A stretch of DNA of 46,104 nucleotides from Planctomyces sp. SH-PL62 (lineage in GTDB: Bacteria > Planctomycetota > Planctomycetia > Planctomycetales > Planctomycetaceae). The DNA is taken from NCBI GenBank assembly GCA_945893075.1, contig CAMDDX010000012.1:1-46104 (forward strand), written 5' to 3'. Positions within the stretch are counted from its first letter, which is position 1. Each line of letters begins with the position of its first letter. Under the pieces are notes generated by a model, which saw only the letters and a list, made by a program, of their open reading frames with translations, was not told where the DNA came from and did no database searches. The translations under genes were made by a program, and so were the position numbers. This document shows, in pieces, positions 8,314-16,575 of this stretch.

Positions 8314-10076
8314 TTGCGGCCCCTTGGTGTCTCGTGGGAACGAGCGAGCGGCTCGGCATCTTTCGACACTTTGTCTCCTTTGCGGCTGATCCCCATGCGA
8401 TCCCGATCCTGTCGGTGGGTTTCCTCACGAGACCGTTCCTGTTCGATGTCTCGTTTCGCCACTTCCTCTTCCGCTTCGAACTCTTTCTGCAAGACGACGA
8501 TCCGGGCCTCCTGGGCCTCGCGCTTCAGGACTCGCTCGCGCTGCTTGGCTTCGGCCTCCTGGTGTCGGAGCAGGCTGCCAGCTTTTTCCGCGGCTTCGCG
8601 CGTCTGCCGCGCCGAGCCGGTGAGCACTCCCTCCGCACCGAGATACACGTTTTGCAACTCCACTCCCTGGTTGGTCAGCAGGAACTCGCGGAGTTGATTG
8701 GAGTGAGCCATGCCGCGCGACTTGAGCACGTACATCACCCGATTCCGCTCGCCGTCCAATTCCAGATCGCGCAGCAACAGCCAGGTATCCACGAGCGTGG
8801 AAACATCCATGTTGGCCCCCTCCAGGGCCTCGTCACCACTCGTCAGGCTGGTGAGCAGCGCCGTGATCCCCTGCATCTTGAGGAAGTCGATCAGTCGGGT
8901 CAGCATCACGTTGGAGTCCTGACGCGTGCCCACCGATGTCAGGCTGCCGACGGGGTCCATGACCACCACGCGCGGCTTGAACTCGCGGACCAACTTGTGA
9001 ATGGTCGCCAAGTGCATCTCCAAGCCGTGGATCGCCGCGCGGCTGGCATGGAAGTGCAGCAAGCCCTGCTTCACCCACGGCTCCAGGTCGATGCCGATGG
9101 AACGCATATTGCGCAGAATCTGGCCCGGCGACTCCTCGAACGCGAAGTACAAGCAACGTTCCCCGCGCGCGCAGGCGGCGGCCGCGAAGTGGGCGGCGAT
9201 GCTGCTCTTGCCGCTGCCCGCCGTGCCCGACATGAGGACCGTGCTGCTCCGGTAATAACCCTCGCCGCCGAGCATCGCATCCAGCCGGGGGATGCCACTC
9301 GAAATCCGCTCGGTGCTCGCCGTGTGCTGCAAGCCCAGAGACGTGATGGGCAACACGCTGATGCCGTCCTCGTCGATCAGGAACGGGTACTCATTCGTTT
9401 CATGGCTGGTGCCGCGGTACTTGACGATCCGCAGTCGCCGCGTCGACATCTGATCGGTCACGCGGTGGTCGAGCACGATGACGCAATCCGACACATACTC
9501 TTCCAGGCTGTGTTTGGTGAGCGTCCCCGCGCCGCTCTCGCAGGTGATGACGGCGGTCACGCCCTTGTCCTTCAGCCAGCGGAACAGGCGGCGTAACTCG
9601 CCGCGCAGGATCGAGACGTTCGACAGACCGCCAAACAGCGCTTCAATCGTGTCCAGCACGACCCGCTTCGCGCCGATAGAGTCGATCGCGAAGTTGAGGC
9701 GGACGAACAGCCCTTCGAGGTCATATTCGCCAGTCTCTTCGATCTCATTCCGCTCAACCCGCACGAAGTCCATCGCGAGCTTCTTTTGCTCGACGAGATC
9801 ATCCAAGTCGAAGCCGAGCGAACGAACGTTCTGAGTCAGTTCCTGCGTGGTCTCCTCGAAGGACATGAACACGCCGGGTTCACCGAATTGCGTGGCACCC
9901 CGCACCAGGAATTCCATCGCCAAGAGCGTCTTACCACAGCCGGCACTTCCGCAGACGAGCGTAGGTCGGCCGCACGGCAGGCCACCCCCCGTGATTTCAT
10001 CCAACCCCTGGATGCCCGTGGGAACTTTGGCGAGGCCACGGTTCGCTGGCGTCTGTTGATCGGCGTCTTTGCTCAT
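8310..10076 (-). CDS. kaiC: KaiC-like circadian/timing ATPase-kinase
   Basis: A 588-residue double-domain KaiC. Each half has a RecA-like fold with a Walker A (GSAGCGKT 43-50; GTAGSGKS 284-291) and the paired catalytic glutamates (74-75; 314-315). The dual phosphorylation site of KaiC CII is kept as Ser426-Thr427 (DVSTLVDTW), so autokinase activity is plausible. After the CII domain comes a highly charged coiled-coil tail of about 95 residues (490-588) that replaces the short cyanobacterial C-terminal tail bound by KaiA; no KaiA is present here. GGGGA precedes the ATG. It is the first gene of an operon with two kaiB genes and two hybrid kinases, behind leader cassette A. Confidence 0.95.
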   Translation of the reverse strand: MSKDADQQTPANRGLAKVPTGIQGLDEITGGGLPCGRPTLVCGSAGCGKTLLAMEFLVRGATQFGEPGVFMSFEETTQELTQNVRSLGFDLDDLVEQKKLAMDFVRVERNEIEETGEYDLEGLFVRLNFAIDSIGAKRVVLDTIEALFGGLSNVSILRGELRRLFRWLKDKGVTAVITCESGAGTLTKHSLEEYVSDCVIVLDHRVTDQMSTRRLRIVKYRGTSHETNEYPFLIDEDGISVLPITSLGLQHTASTERISSGIPRLDAMLGGEGYYRSSTVLMSGTAGSGKSSIAAHFAAAACARGERCLYFAFEESPGQILRNMRSIGIDLEPWVKQGLLHFHASRAAIHGLEMHLATIHKLVREFKPRVVVMDPVGSLTSVGTRQDSNVMLTRLIDFLKMQGITALLTSLTSGDEALEGANMDVSTLVDTWLLLRDLELDGERNRVMYVLKSRGMAHSNQLREFLLTNQGVELQNVYLGAEGVLTGSARQTREAAEKAGSLLRHQEAEAKQRERVLKREAQEARIVVLQKEFEAEEEVAKRDIEQERSREETHRQDRDRMGISRKGDKVSKDAEPLARSHETPRGRK

Positions 10077-10101
10077 TTTGTTCCCCGTAAATTTGAAAAC
10101 A

Positions 10102-10164
10102 TCAGCCGCAGGGCGCTAGCCCCGGTTTGTGCCGTCCGAACCGGGGCTAGCGCCCTGCGGCTGA
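10102..10164. repeat. GGCGCTAGCC-type palindrome between leader A and kaiC
   Basis: About 25-bp arms at 10102-10126 and 10139-10164. It lies between the leader-A terminator and the kaiC start codon and so explains the longer (about 105 bp) gap here than in the other leader copies. Confidence 0.9.
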
Positions 10165-10177
10165 TTCGGCCACTGCC

Positions 10178-10410
10178 AAAACAAAAAAGCCGACGTGGCC
10201 GAATCCCCTGAGGGCTTCAACCACGTCGGCTTACCCGTCAACTGGCCCCCCGGTCCGGCCGGGTTGCCCTTCAATGAGTCTTCCGAAATTGAATTCCGTC
10301 ATCTGATGGAACCGATGCCAAGTCGGCACAAGCTCCCAACGGCGGACAGCATAACGTTCAGAACGAGAGATGATACGGCAGTGTTTGTCTTGCGATTGGT
10401 TGTTTGCCGT
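10178..10410 (-). promoter_or_regulatory. Leader cassette A upstream of kaiC
   Basis: Member of the repeated leader family. Reading the minus strand: an upstream block containing CAATCGCAAGACAAACACTG, a -10-like TATGCT (10348-10353), hairpin 1 with GGAGC pairing GGTTCC using a G-U pair, the conserved block TTTCGGAAGACTCATT, GGGCAACCCGG, hairpin 2 (CCCGG-CCGGA-CCGGG), then TTGACGGGTAAGCC and the terminator. The start of the kaiC operon lies about 105 bp further on. Confidence 0.8.
10183..10230 (-). terminator. Intrinsic terminator of leader A
   Basis: On the minus strand GCCGACGTGG pairs with CCACGTCGGC, with further pairing inside, followed by a run of T residues. It precedes kaiC and so would act as an attenuator. 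Confidence 0.85.
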
Positions 10411-10500
10411 TTTCGTCGTGAAACGAGTAATGTTTCTCTCCAACGGAATCGACGGTCGCTTGAAATCTCAAACGCCAACTTGCGACGTGATGTGAGCACT

Positions 10501-11007
10501 GTGAAGCAGCCAACCGCTTATCTCGACACGAATATTATCTCGGCCTATTGGTACGGCGGACGGGATGCTTCGGGATTGGCGCGACGGCAGAAAACTCGTG
10601 AATGGTGGAACGATGAGCGAGAATACTTCTCGGTGTGGGCTTCGACCGCATCCGAAGACGAGCTTGCTGCTGGAAAATTTCCACGTCAGGCGGAGTGTTT
10701 GCGATTCGTGCGGAAGTTACGCTATTTGCCCATTGACCAAGAAACTCGGCAGGTCGCCGCGAAGCTCGTGGCACTCGGCGTCGTGCCGGGCGAAAAACCA
10801 GGCGATGCACTGCAAATGAGTGTTTGCGTTGTCCACGGAATCGACTATCTCTTGAGTTGGAACTACGCACATTTGGTGAACCCGGTTGCTCAGCAACATC
10901 TCGAAGAGGTTTGTCGGAAACTTTCGCGGCGTGCGCCGTTGCTCGTGTCGCCAGAGTCGATTCCCAAGGTTTGTCTGGGGCAAGTCATTCGGAGGCGCGA
11001 GTCATGA
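10501..11007 (+). CDS. PIN-domain protein, putative VapC-type RNase toxin
   Basis: A 168-residue PIN-domain protein. The first acidic residue is in AYLDTNIIS (Asp9); further acidic residues lie in the SEDELAAG segment and in PGDALQMSVCVVHGID, followed by the LLSWNYAHLVN strand typical of PIN nucleases. PIN toxins cleave RNA and are held in check by a cognate antitoxin. I use the GTG at 10501; a GTG at 10492 is also in frame, and codons further upstream belong to the opposite-strand leader cassette. The stop overlaps the ATG of the next small gene, which is probably its partner. Confidence 0.75.
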   Translation: MKQPTAYLDTNIISAYWYGGRDASGLARRQKTREWWNDEREYFSVWASTASEDELAAGKFPRQAECLRFVRKLRYLPIDQETRQVAAKLVALGVVPGEKPGDALQMSVCVVHGIDYLLSWNYAHLVNPVAQQHLEEVCRKLSRRAPLLVSPESIPKVCLGQVIRRRES

Positions 11008-11222
11008 GTGTTGATCCGATCGTGGATGAAGTCCGCCGAGTTCGTGATGAACTTGTGAAAAAGTATGGTGGCTTGGATGGCTGGATCGACCACCTCCAGA
11101 CGATGGACCAAGCCCGCGCCAGTAAGGCCGCGAAACGTGCCGCGAAGATCACCTCGCCACCAAAAAGCGATCGTCGCAAACCGAAGCCGCGTGGCCGTGT
11201 TGTTGTTGTGTCTCGTCGATGA
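11004..11222 (+). CDS. Small basic protein, putative antitoxin partner of PIN protein
   Basis: A 72-residue protein whose ATG overlaps the PIN gene stop (ATGA). The N-terminal half is an acidic/amphipathic helix (SVDPIVDEVRRVRDELVKKY); the C-terminal tail is Lys/Arg/Pro-rich and basic. Such DPIV-EVR small proteins often accompany PIN genes, so an antitoxin or PIN-partner role is likely. The order, toxin first, is the reverse of most vapBC operons. No DNA-binding fold is recognised with certainty. Confidence 0.6.
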   Translation: MSVDPIVDEVRRVRDELVKKYGGLDGWIDHLQTMDQARASKAAKRAAKITSPPKSDRRKPKPRGRVVVVSRR

Positions 11223-11252
11223 CGAATGCGCGAGAATTGATGCTCCATGCGG

Positions 11253-13127
11253 TTAAGTGAGAAACGTCGGCTCGCCAATCGACGGTGCGAGCGCCTTGCC
11301 GCCGAGTTCAGATTTGTTGAGTGCAAATAACGGGCTGATCTCGACGTCCACTCCGGGAGCCACTTCCGTTCCGGCTTGTCGCAACCAACCGGTGTGCAGC
11401 TTGACCATCGCGGCACGCGCGGTGGCGGCGGTATCCGTGGCCATCGAGTCGGGGTTCTTCACCGGCGCGAACGTTGCTTCTCGATCACACTCGACCAGCG
11501 CCGTGCGGTTGGTGTGGTGCATCAGGTCAAAAATGAACTTCTCGAACTTGATCGCGTTGGGTTCGAGCGGCTGTTGGATTCGCCCTTGCGAATCAATGTG
11601 GTCCACCTGCTTGCGGCAAGGATGAGCGGGGAGCGCGTTAGGCCGGGCGGCGATCCGTTTGAGAAAGGGAACTCGGAAGAGATGTGCTCCCGTGTTGCCG
11701 GCCCAGAAGAGCGGCTCGCCATCGTCGTCGGTGGCCGTCGCGACCTCTTTGGGGAGTTCGCTGTATTCCAAGATCCAAACCTTGGGGCCTCGGGAAACAA
11801 ACATGCCCACCTTCTCGGTCGAGCTGGCTCGTCGCACGACTTGGGTGGTGATGTCGGCATTGGCCAGCAGGTGGTGGCCGATCAACTCCGGGTCCGCGAT
11901 CAGCAACAGCGGGTTGTCCATCTGGCCGTAAAACAACACGTCGATTCCGCGCCGAGCCATGTCTTCAAAACAGCCGGACTTTCGCGCGGCATCGAGAAAG
12001 CCTCCGTGCCCATCGGGGCAAGTCGCCAACTCGCCGGGGCTGGCCAGCAAGAGCTTCCGCGTGGTGGCGTCGATCGCGGGGAGCGTTCCCTGGCAGAAGA
12101 CTCGGAGGTCATCGGGATTGAGACCGAAGGCGTCGTTCTCTCTCAAGAACCGAACCGTCGCTTTGTGCGTGACGTCGCTGGTCATGAGATACAGCGGAAT
12201 CCGCACGCCATAGCGGCGTCCGAGCGCGACGATCCGCTCAATCAAAACTTGGAACAACGAGTTTCCCGAAACCGGCCCGATCGGAAACATCCCCTTCGGT
12301 TGCTCAAAGCCGAGCCGCGTTCCCATGCCTCCCGCGACCAGCACGACTCCGACGCGGCCCTCGGTCAAACAGAGTTCTCCTTCGAGGAAGGCGTCGTGAC
12401 TGGAAGACTGCTCTTCAAGCGTGATGACCGGCGGTGGCTGAAGAGCCGCTTCGTATTGTGGGTGAAGTGGCGGACGTGACTCGTCGGCCTGCAACAGTTC
12501 GAAGTCCAAGTCGTCGATTTGCGTCGCCAGCTTGGCTTTCGCAATCTCATCGAGCTGCTCCCAATGCGCGAGGACATGCTCCTGGCTCGGCACGGCGGAT
12601 CGAAGCCGATCCAGCAATTCGCTCTTCACGCGATCCAGATCGGCAGAGGTCAGCTCGTCAACTGGGTTGGGCATGACAGTGTTGGGCATGACTGGGTTGG
12701 GCATCGTGAGCATGGGAAACTCCCTTGGAAAGAAGCGAGAGGAACTTTGGAAAAAGTACATCCGTGCGAGAACGACCCACGGAACACCGTCAACCTCTTG
12801 AAAGAGATGTCCGAGACACAGCACGCTGCCGTCGGCACAACGGCACTCCCATTCCTGAAACGGACTGCGCGTGAAGGCCACGCGATGATGGACGATGTTG
12901 TGAGGTGGCCCAAAGACCCAGTCCCACGTCTCGCGAGAACAACTGAGGAACACTCCGTGAAGGTCTTCACGGTTTTGATGCTGGCCATCGAATCGTGAAT
13001 GCCATGCGGGGAATCGTGCGCCAAGAACCCGCAGTGCTTGGACAAAGTCTGATTGGTTTCCTCGGCGGCCTTGGATCGTCCGTGTCCGTGACCGCGAAAT
13101 CGCCAATGCGTTTTCAACGTAGCTCAT
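11253..13127 (-). CDS. UDP-N-acetylglucosamine/UTP-sugar pyrophosphorylase with N-terminal extension
   Basis: The C-terminal 486 residues are a UDP-GlcNAc/UDP-sugar pyrophosphorylase (UDPGP family): the nucleotide loop VAGGMGTRLGFEQPKG, the FCQGTLPAID segment, GHGGF and FYGQMDN. The reaction joins UTP and a sugar-1-phosphate to feed cell-envelope or glycan synthesis. Two starts are plausible. One is the ATG at 13127, which has a strong AAGGAGG site and gives 624 residues with a Trp/His/Arg-rich N-terminal region I do not recognise. The other is the ATG at 12713, which has AGGGAG upstream and gives the usual family length. The frame is open throughout, so either a fusion or an overlapping arrangement is possible. 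Residues just after the inner start repeat MPN(P/T)V three times. Confidence 0.85.
   Translation of the reverse strand: MSYVENALAISRSRTRTIQGRRGNQSDFVQALRVLGARFPAWHSRFDGQHQNREDLHGVFLSCSRETWDWVFGPPHNIVHHRVAFTRSPFQEWECRCADGSVLCLGHLFQEVDGVPWVVLARMYFFQSSSRFFPREFPMLTMPNPVMPNTVMPNPVDELTSADLDRVKSELLDRLRSAVPSQEHVLAHWEQLDEIAKAKLATQIDDLDFELLQADESRPPLHPQYEAALQPPPVITLEEQSSSHDAFLEGELCLTEGRVGVVLVAGGMGTRLGFEQPKGMFPIGPVSGNSLFQVLIERIVALGRRYGVRIPLYLMTSDVTHKATVRFLRENDAFGLNPDDLRVFCQGTLPAIDATTRKLLLASPGELATCPDGHGGFLDAARKSGCFEDMARRGIDVLFYGQMDNPLLLIADPELIGHHLLANADITTQVVRRASSTEKVGMFVSRGPKVWILEYSELPKEVATATDDDGEPLFWAGNTGAHLFRVPFLKRIAARPNALPAHPCRKQVDHIDSQGRIQQPLEPNAIKFEKFIFDLMHHTNRTALVECDREATFAPVKNPDSMATDTAATARAAMVKLHTGWLRQAGTEVAPGVDVEISPLFALNKSELGGKALAPSIGEPTFLT
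12664..12706. repeat. 15-bp tandem repeat at inner start of pyrophosphorylase
   Basis: Three near-identical 15-bp units containing GTTGGGCATGAC encode MPNPV-MPNTV-MPNPV and provide several in-frame ATG codons close together. Unit number could change by slippage. Confidence 0.75.
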
Positions 13128-13149
13128 GACGCCTCCTTGCAAAAAGTTT

Positions 13150-13219
13150 CCGACCAGCACGACGCGCCAGCGAGTGTTGTTGATCGGGATCACTCGCTGG
13201 CGCGTCGTGCTGGTGTCGG
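13150..13219. repeat. Palindrome upstream of pyrophosphorylase gene
   Basis: Arms at 13150-13176 and 13191-13219 (CGACGCGCCAGCGAGTG core) around a 14-nt spacer, just upstream of the AAGGAGG ribosome site. It is another short intergenic palindrome of the REP type. Confidence 0.85.
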
Positions 13220-13259
13220 ACCACCCTCTTTCACCTCATGTGGGCTTCGCCCGCAGCCC

Positions 13260-13379
13260 AAGAAGGTGAAAAATGGCTGGGTGAAAAATGAGACAAAGCC
13301 AGAAAACTAAACGATGGGTTGTGATTCAAATGGCTCCTTCGCCTCTTCCATTTTTCACCCAACCATTTTTCACCTTCTT
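13260..13379. repeat. 31-bp inverted repeat (GGTGAAAAATGG type)
   Basis: Arms at 13260-13290 and 13349-13379 match with a single mismatch and contain two GTGAAAAATG units each. They occupy the gap between the pyrophosphorylase and the tandem MpsC gene, in which no gene is seen. Confidence 0.8.
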
Positions 13380-13463
13380 CCGTTACGAATGACGGTTCGT
13401 GGATCATCAAACGAGTGACGGAAAACAAACGCGGAAAAAACGCGCATGTTTCGGACAAAGACT

Positions 13464-14324
13464 CTAGCCCTCACCGCCGACGTCGGGTTTTTCTTTGCTG
13501 CCCGATGAATCCAGAGACGTCGGCTGACTCTTCGATTCGGTCCACGTGCTGGCCGCGACGCCGGAGGCCAGCAAGACGACAAACACCACGGTGCCACTGT
13601 GTGTGGAAACTTCCGAGGTCGCCTCCAACACGGCGACTCCGGTGAGGACGGCAATCTGCTGCTGCAGCGAACCTCCGGAGGCGAGGAAAACTTGTCGATG
13701 ACTCTCACGCACCTGAGCGGCACCGACCGGAGTCTTGGCCAATTCCTGCTGAGCGGACGACAACACCCCACGCACTTTGATGACCAACGAGTCGTCGATC
13801 AGCACCGCTGTCACGGACTCGGGCGCGCGACCCGTGCGATGCATCTCAAATTGACGCGCCAGGTCGGCCAACTGTTTCGCCAACCAAATGTCGGAGGGGG
13901 GATCAACGATGTCTTCCTGCGTCGAGTCGCTCCAATAGCTGTCTTTGACGCCACTCCCCAGCAGGCAAACCAGCACCACAGTGCCGGTGTCCGTAGCCAC
14001 TTCCGAGGTCGCCTCTAGCACGGCCGCCCCGGTGATCTCTTCAATCTCTTGCAGCAGCGAGCTGCTAGACGTGTGGAAAAGTTGTCGATGCAGCTCGCGC
14101 ACTTGAGCCGCTCCGACGGGACTCTTCGTCAGGAGTTTGTCCGCGGGGGACAACATCCCGCGCAGAGTGATTACCAACGAGTGATCCACCAGTAACGCCG
14201 TCGCGGACTCGGGCGTGCGGCCCGTCCGCTGAATTTCAAACTGACGCGCCACTTCCGCCAACTGTTTCGCCGCCCCGATCTTAAATGGCGGACAGGCGAT
14301 GATTGTTTGAGCTCCGACCATCAT
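13464..14324 (-). CDS. Tandem MpsC/DUF2294-domain protein
   Basis: A 286-residue protein made of two DUF2294 (PF10057, MpsC) units, about residues 15-125 and 147-260. Each has the pattern AKQLA-RQFE-RTGR-PES, a DxSLVI strand, an L-ELHRQ(L/V)F helix and the end TGAAVLEATSEV / TGVAVLEATSEV. MpsC belongs to a system linked to membrane-potential generation in Gram-positive bacteria, where it is a single domain of about 120 residues; the molecular role is not settled. No membrane segment is obvious. The ATGATG start has GGGAG upstream. It sits alone behind leader cassette B. A single-domain relative is at 25024-25509, also behind a leader. Confidence 0.85.
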   Translation of the reverse strand: MMVGAQTIIACPPFKIGAAKQLAEVARQFEIQRTGRTPESATALLVDHSLVITLRGMLSPADKLLTKSPVGAAQVRELHRQLFHTSSSSLLQEIEEITGAAVLEATSEVATDTGTVVLVCLLGSGVKDSYWSDSTQEDIVDPPSDIWLAKQLADLARQFEMHRTGRAPESVTAVLIDDSLVIKVRGVLSSAQQELAKTPVGAAQVRESHRQVFLASGGSLQQQIAVLTGVAVLEATSEVSTHSGTVVFVVLLASGVAASTWTESKSQPTSLDSSGSKEKPDVGGEG

Positions 14325-14364
14325 TGTTCTCCCTTAGAAATGAGACCATTCCTCTTCGACGTGG

Positions 14365-14416
14365 CAAAAAAAAAGCCGACGTGGCTGAACCCCCTCAGGG
14401 CTTCGACCACGTCGGC
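14365..14416 (-). terminator. Intrinsic terminator of leader B
   Basis: GCCGACGTGG/CCACGTCGGC stem followed by nine T residues on the minus strand. Confidence 0.85.
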
Positions 14417-14590
14417 CTACTCTTCAACCAGCCCCCCGGCACCGCCGGGTTGCCTTTTAATGAGTCATCCGAACTCGAATTCAGTAATGCCACGGAGCCG
14501 ATTTCAAAACTCACACAGGCTCCAAGCGGCGGGCATCATACCGAGCGGAGCGCGAGAAGTAAGTCAGTGTTTGTGTTGTGATTGATTGTT
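14365..14590 (-). promoter_or_regulatory. Leader cassette B upstream of tandem MpsC gene
   Basis: Minus-strand order: AATCACAACACAAACACTGA block, CTTACT, a 17-bp spacer, TATGAT (14535-14540), hairpin 1 (GGAGCC/GGCTCC), TTCGGATGACTCATT, GGCAACCCGG, hairpin 2 (CCCGGC-GGT-GCCGGG), terminator. The terminator T-tract ends 41 bp before the ATG. This is the clearest promoter-like copy. Confidence 0.82.
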
Positions 14591-14716
14591 TGCAATTTTT
14601 GTTCTCAAACAGGCGATGTTCTCAAACAGGCGATGTCGCGCCGGCTCCCTCTGACGTTGGGGCGATGAAAATGAGGGTTGGCGAAGACTCGTGATCGCGC
14701 GGCATTTGAGTCTTGC

Positions 14717-14926
14717 TTCCCGGCCCAAAGGGTCGAGACTCGATAGCCCAGGGCGCAGCCCTGGGGCACGAACCCGCGCCATGTCCAGCCCCAACGGGGC
14801 GAAACTCGTGCGACCTTTCTGTGGAGTCACGCCCCGTTGGGGCTTGCCGATGTTCTTTGTTCCGTAACCCAGGGCTGCGCCCTGGGCTATCGAGTCTTGC
14901 CCCGTTGGGGCAAAGCTGTGAAATGA
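14717..14926. repeat. Second copy of nested GCCCCAACGGGGC/CCCAGGGC repeat
   Basis: Matches the core of the repeat at the start of the window (about 159-360), including the order of its small palindromes and some flanking sequence. It fills the gap between leader B and the acyltransferase gene. Confidence 0.85.
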
Positions 14927-14975
14927 AACAGGCTGGTTTTCGGCCTCATAAAAGAAGGTCAACAGTAACGCCACA

Positions 14976-16526
14976 TCAACTCGCCCCGACCGTTTGAGGC
15001 TCTGAAAGAATCGTGACAGGAACACTCTCGGAGGAATGGCGAGCGGCGAAACTCTCCATCGCAGCGCCGTTGAGCGGAGCCAACGAAGTGTTCAATTGCC
15101 GAACAAAGCTCGACAACAATTCGCGACCGTCCATGTCGTCGATCCAGCGTGGATCGTGGCTGATGGTGAGGCTGAGCTTCCGGCCGTAATTCGAAACGGC
15201 GAAGGCCGCGTGCGTGAGATGACGAAGCGGCATAAAGGGCTCCATGCTTTCGAGAATCACTCCCCCCGAGACCGCTCGCCGATCGCGCCCCAACAAGGGG
15301 GATCTTGCCAGCAGAACGCCGAGGTTGGACAGCGCGGCGGAAGCCTGACAATGGGTTCGCTGCATGCGCGCGTGGAGTCGGCCCGGAAACATCCCCAGCA
15401 GCTTCAACGCCGGAATAAACGCCAGAGACGTGCGCAAGCGTTTCGTCTCCTCGGTTTGCGCATGCAGGTGGCCGAGCAGCCGAACCGGGTCCGCGAATTG
15501 AGTCGCATCTCGGTCGAGAAACGACAGGCTGACCACGTTGGCGGCGGACATGCGATGATCGGTTGACCGTCTGACATTGACGGGCACGCAAACTCGAATG
15601 GTCTGACTGCAATGATCGGCCGAATGCCGTCGGTTCCAATCATCCAGGATCAGAAACAGATCTCGCAGGAGGAGGACGTTGAGACTCACACCCAGGCGTT
15701 TGGCCGTCACTCGGATTTGTTCGGTGTCGGCTTCGTTGAACGTAAACGTCTGAAATTGCGGAAACTGATCGTCGCCGGAATATTCCGCGGGCAAGGCACG
15801 CGGAGTGGCCAGCGGAACCGGCTGATGCTTGAAGTATCGCCCCAATCGGAACAGCGCGTGCCAGGCCGTTTTTATGATCCGCCGCCCGGAGGAACACGAC
15901 ACGTCCCGCTCTTGCAGCAGTCGCGGGTCGAACATTTCCTCTAGCGCGGACAGAGAGGCCGATGTGTGCAGCAGATGGTAGGCCATCAACACGGTATTGA
16001 TGAAGCTCGACGCTCCGAGGCCATCACAGCAGGAATGATGAATCTGGAGCAGCAGCGTCGTGCCATTTTCCGACTCGCGAAGCCAGAGGCGAAGTCCGGT
16101 TTCGGATCTCAAATCCATCCACCGTCCCTTGGCGAAGTGGAACGGAACCTCGGCATCGTTCCAGTCAATCTCCGGTGGTGGGGAAGTGGACTCGATCCAG
16201 TGGATGCGCGCGGTCGCATCTGTGGCAGACCCCTGAATCCGGGAATTCAGCAAGGGATGCAGTGTCAGCGCTTTCTTCAAGGCGGCATTCAACTGCGAGC
16301 GATCGAATCGTCCCTGAAACTTCAATTGGATGAAGAAGCTCATGGGACGTTCAGGACAATCATCCGCCAGCATGAAATGCTCAAACGGAGCCAACGGCAG
16401 CGAGACGGTTTCGAGACTCGCTCGACGCACAAGCGACGGACTGAAGTCTCCGGTAATGACCGGTTGCACGCTCGCACGTCGGGTGAGTGTTTCGGTGATG
16501 AAACTAGTTCTGTGAAAGATCGACAT
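14976..16526 (-). CDS. Condensation-type acyltransferase (HHxxxDG)
   Basis: A 516-residue member of the CoA-dependent acyltransferase/condensation superfamily. The active-site motif is HHSCCDG (His163-His164, Asp168). An N-terminal half that binds the donor and a C-terminal half with a PVNVRR segment fit the two-lobed fold of NRPS condensation domains, wax-ester synthase/DGAT and polyketide-associated acyltransferases. The substrate cannot be named. AAGGAG lies 7 nt before the ATG. It ends an operon with a CTP-dependent lipid kinase-like protein and an ABC exporter, so acylation of an exported lipid or glycolipid is a reasonable guess. Confidence 0.82.
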   Translation of the reverse strand: MSIFHRTSFITETLTRRASVQPVITGDFSPSLVRRASLETVSLPLAPFEHFMLADDCPERPMSFFIQLKFQGRFDRSQLNAALKKALTLHPLLNSRIQGSATDATARIHWIESTSPPPEIDWNDAEVPFHFAKGRWMDLRSETGLRLWLRESENGTTLLLQIHHSCCDGLGASSFINTVLMAYHLLHTSASLSALEEMFDPRLLQERDVSCSSGRRIIKTAWHALFRLGRYFKHQPVPLATPRALPAEYSGDDQFPQFQTFTFNEADTEQIRVTAKRLGVSLNVLLLRDLFLILDDWNRRHSADHCSQTIRVCVPVNVRRSTDHRMSAANVVSLSFLDRDATQFADPVRLLGHLHAQTEETKRLRTSLAFIPALKLLGMFPGRLHARMQRTHCQASAALSNLGVLLARSPLLGRDRRAVSGGVILESMEPFMPLRHLTHAAFAVSNYGRKLSLTISHDPRWIDDMDGRELLSSFVRQLNTSLAPLNGAAMESFAARHSSESVPVTILSEPQTVGAS

Positions 16527-16575
16527 GACAATTCTCCTTAATGTTGGCTGAGGTCAATGAGTCCGGCCGCGTGCA

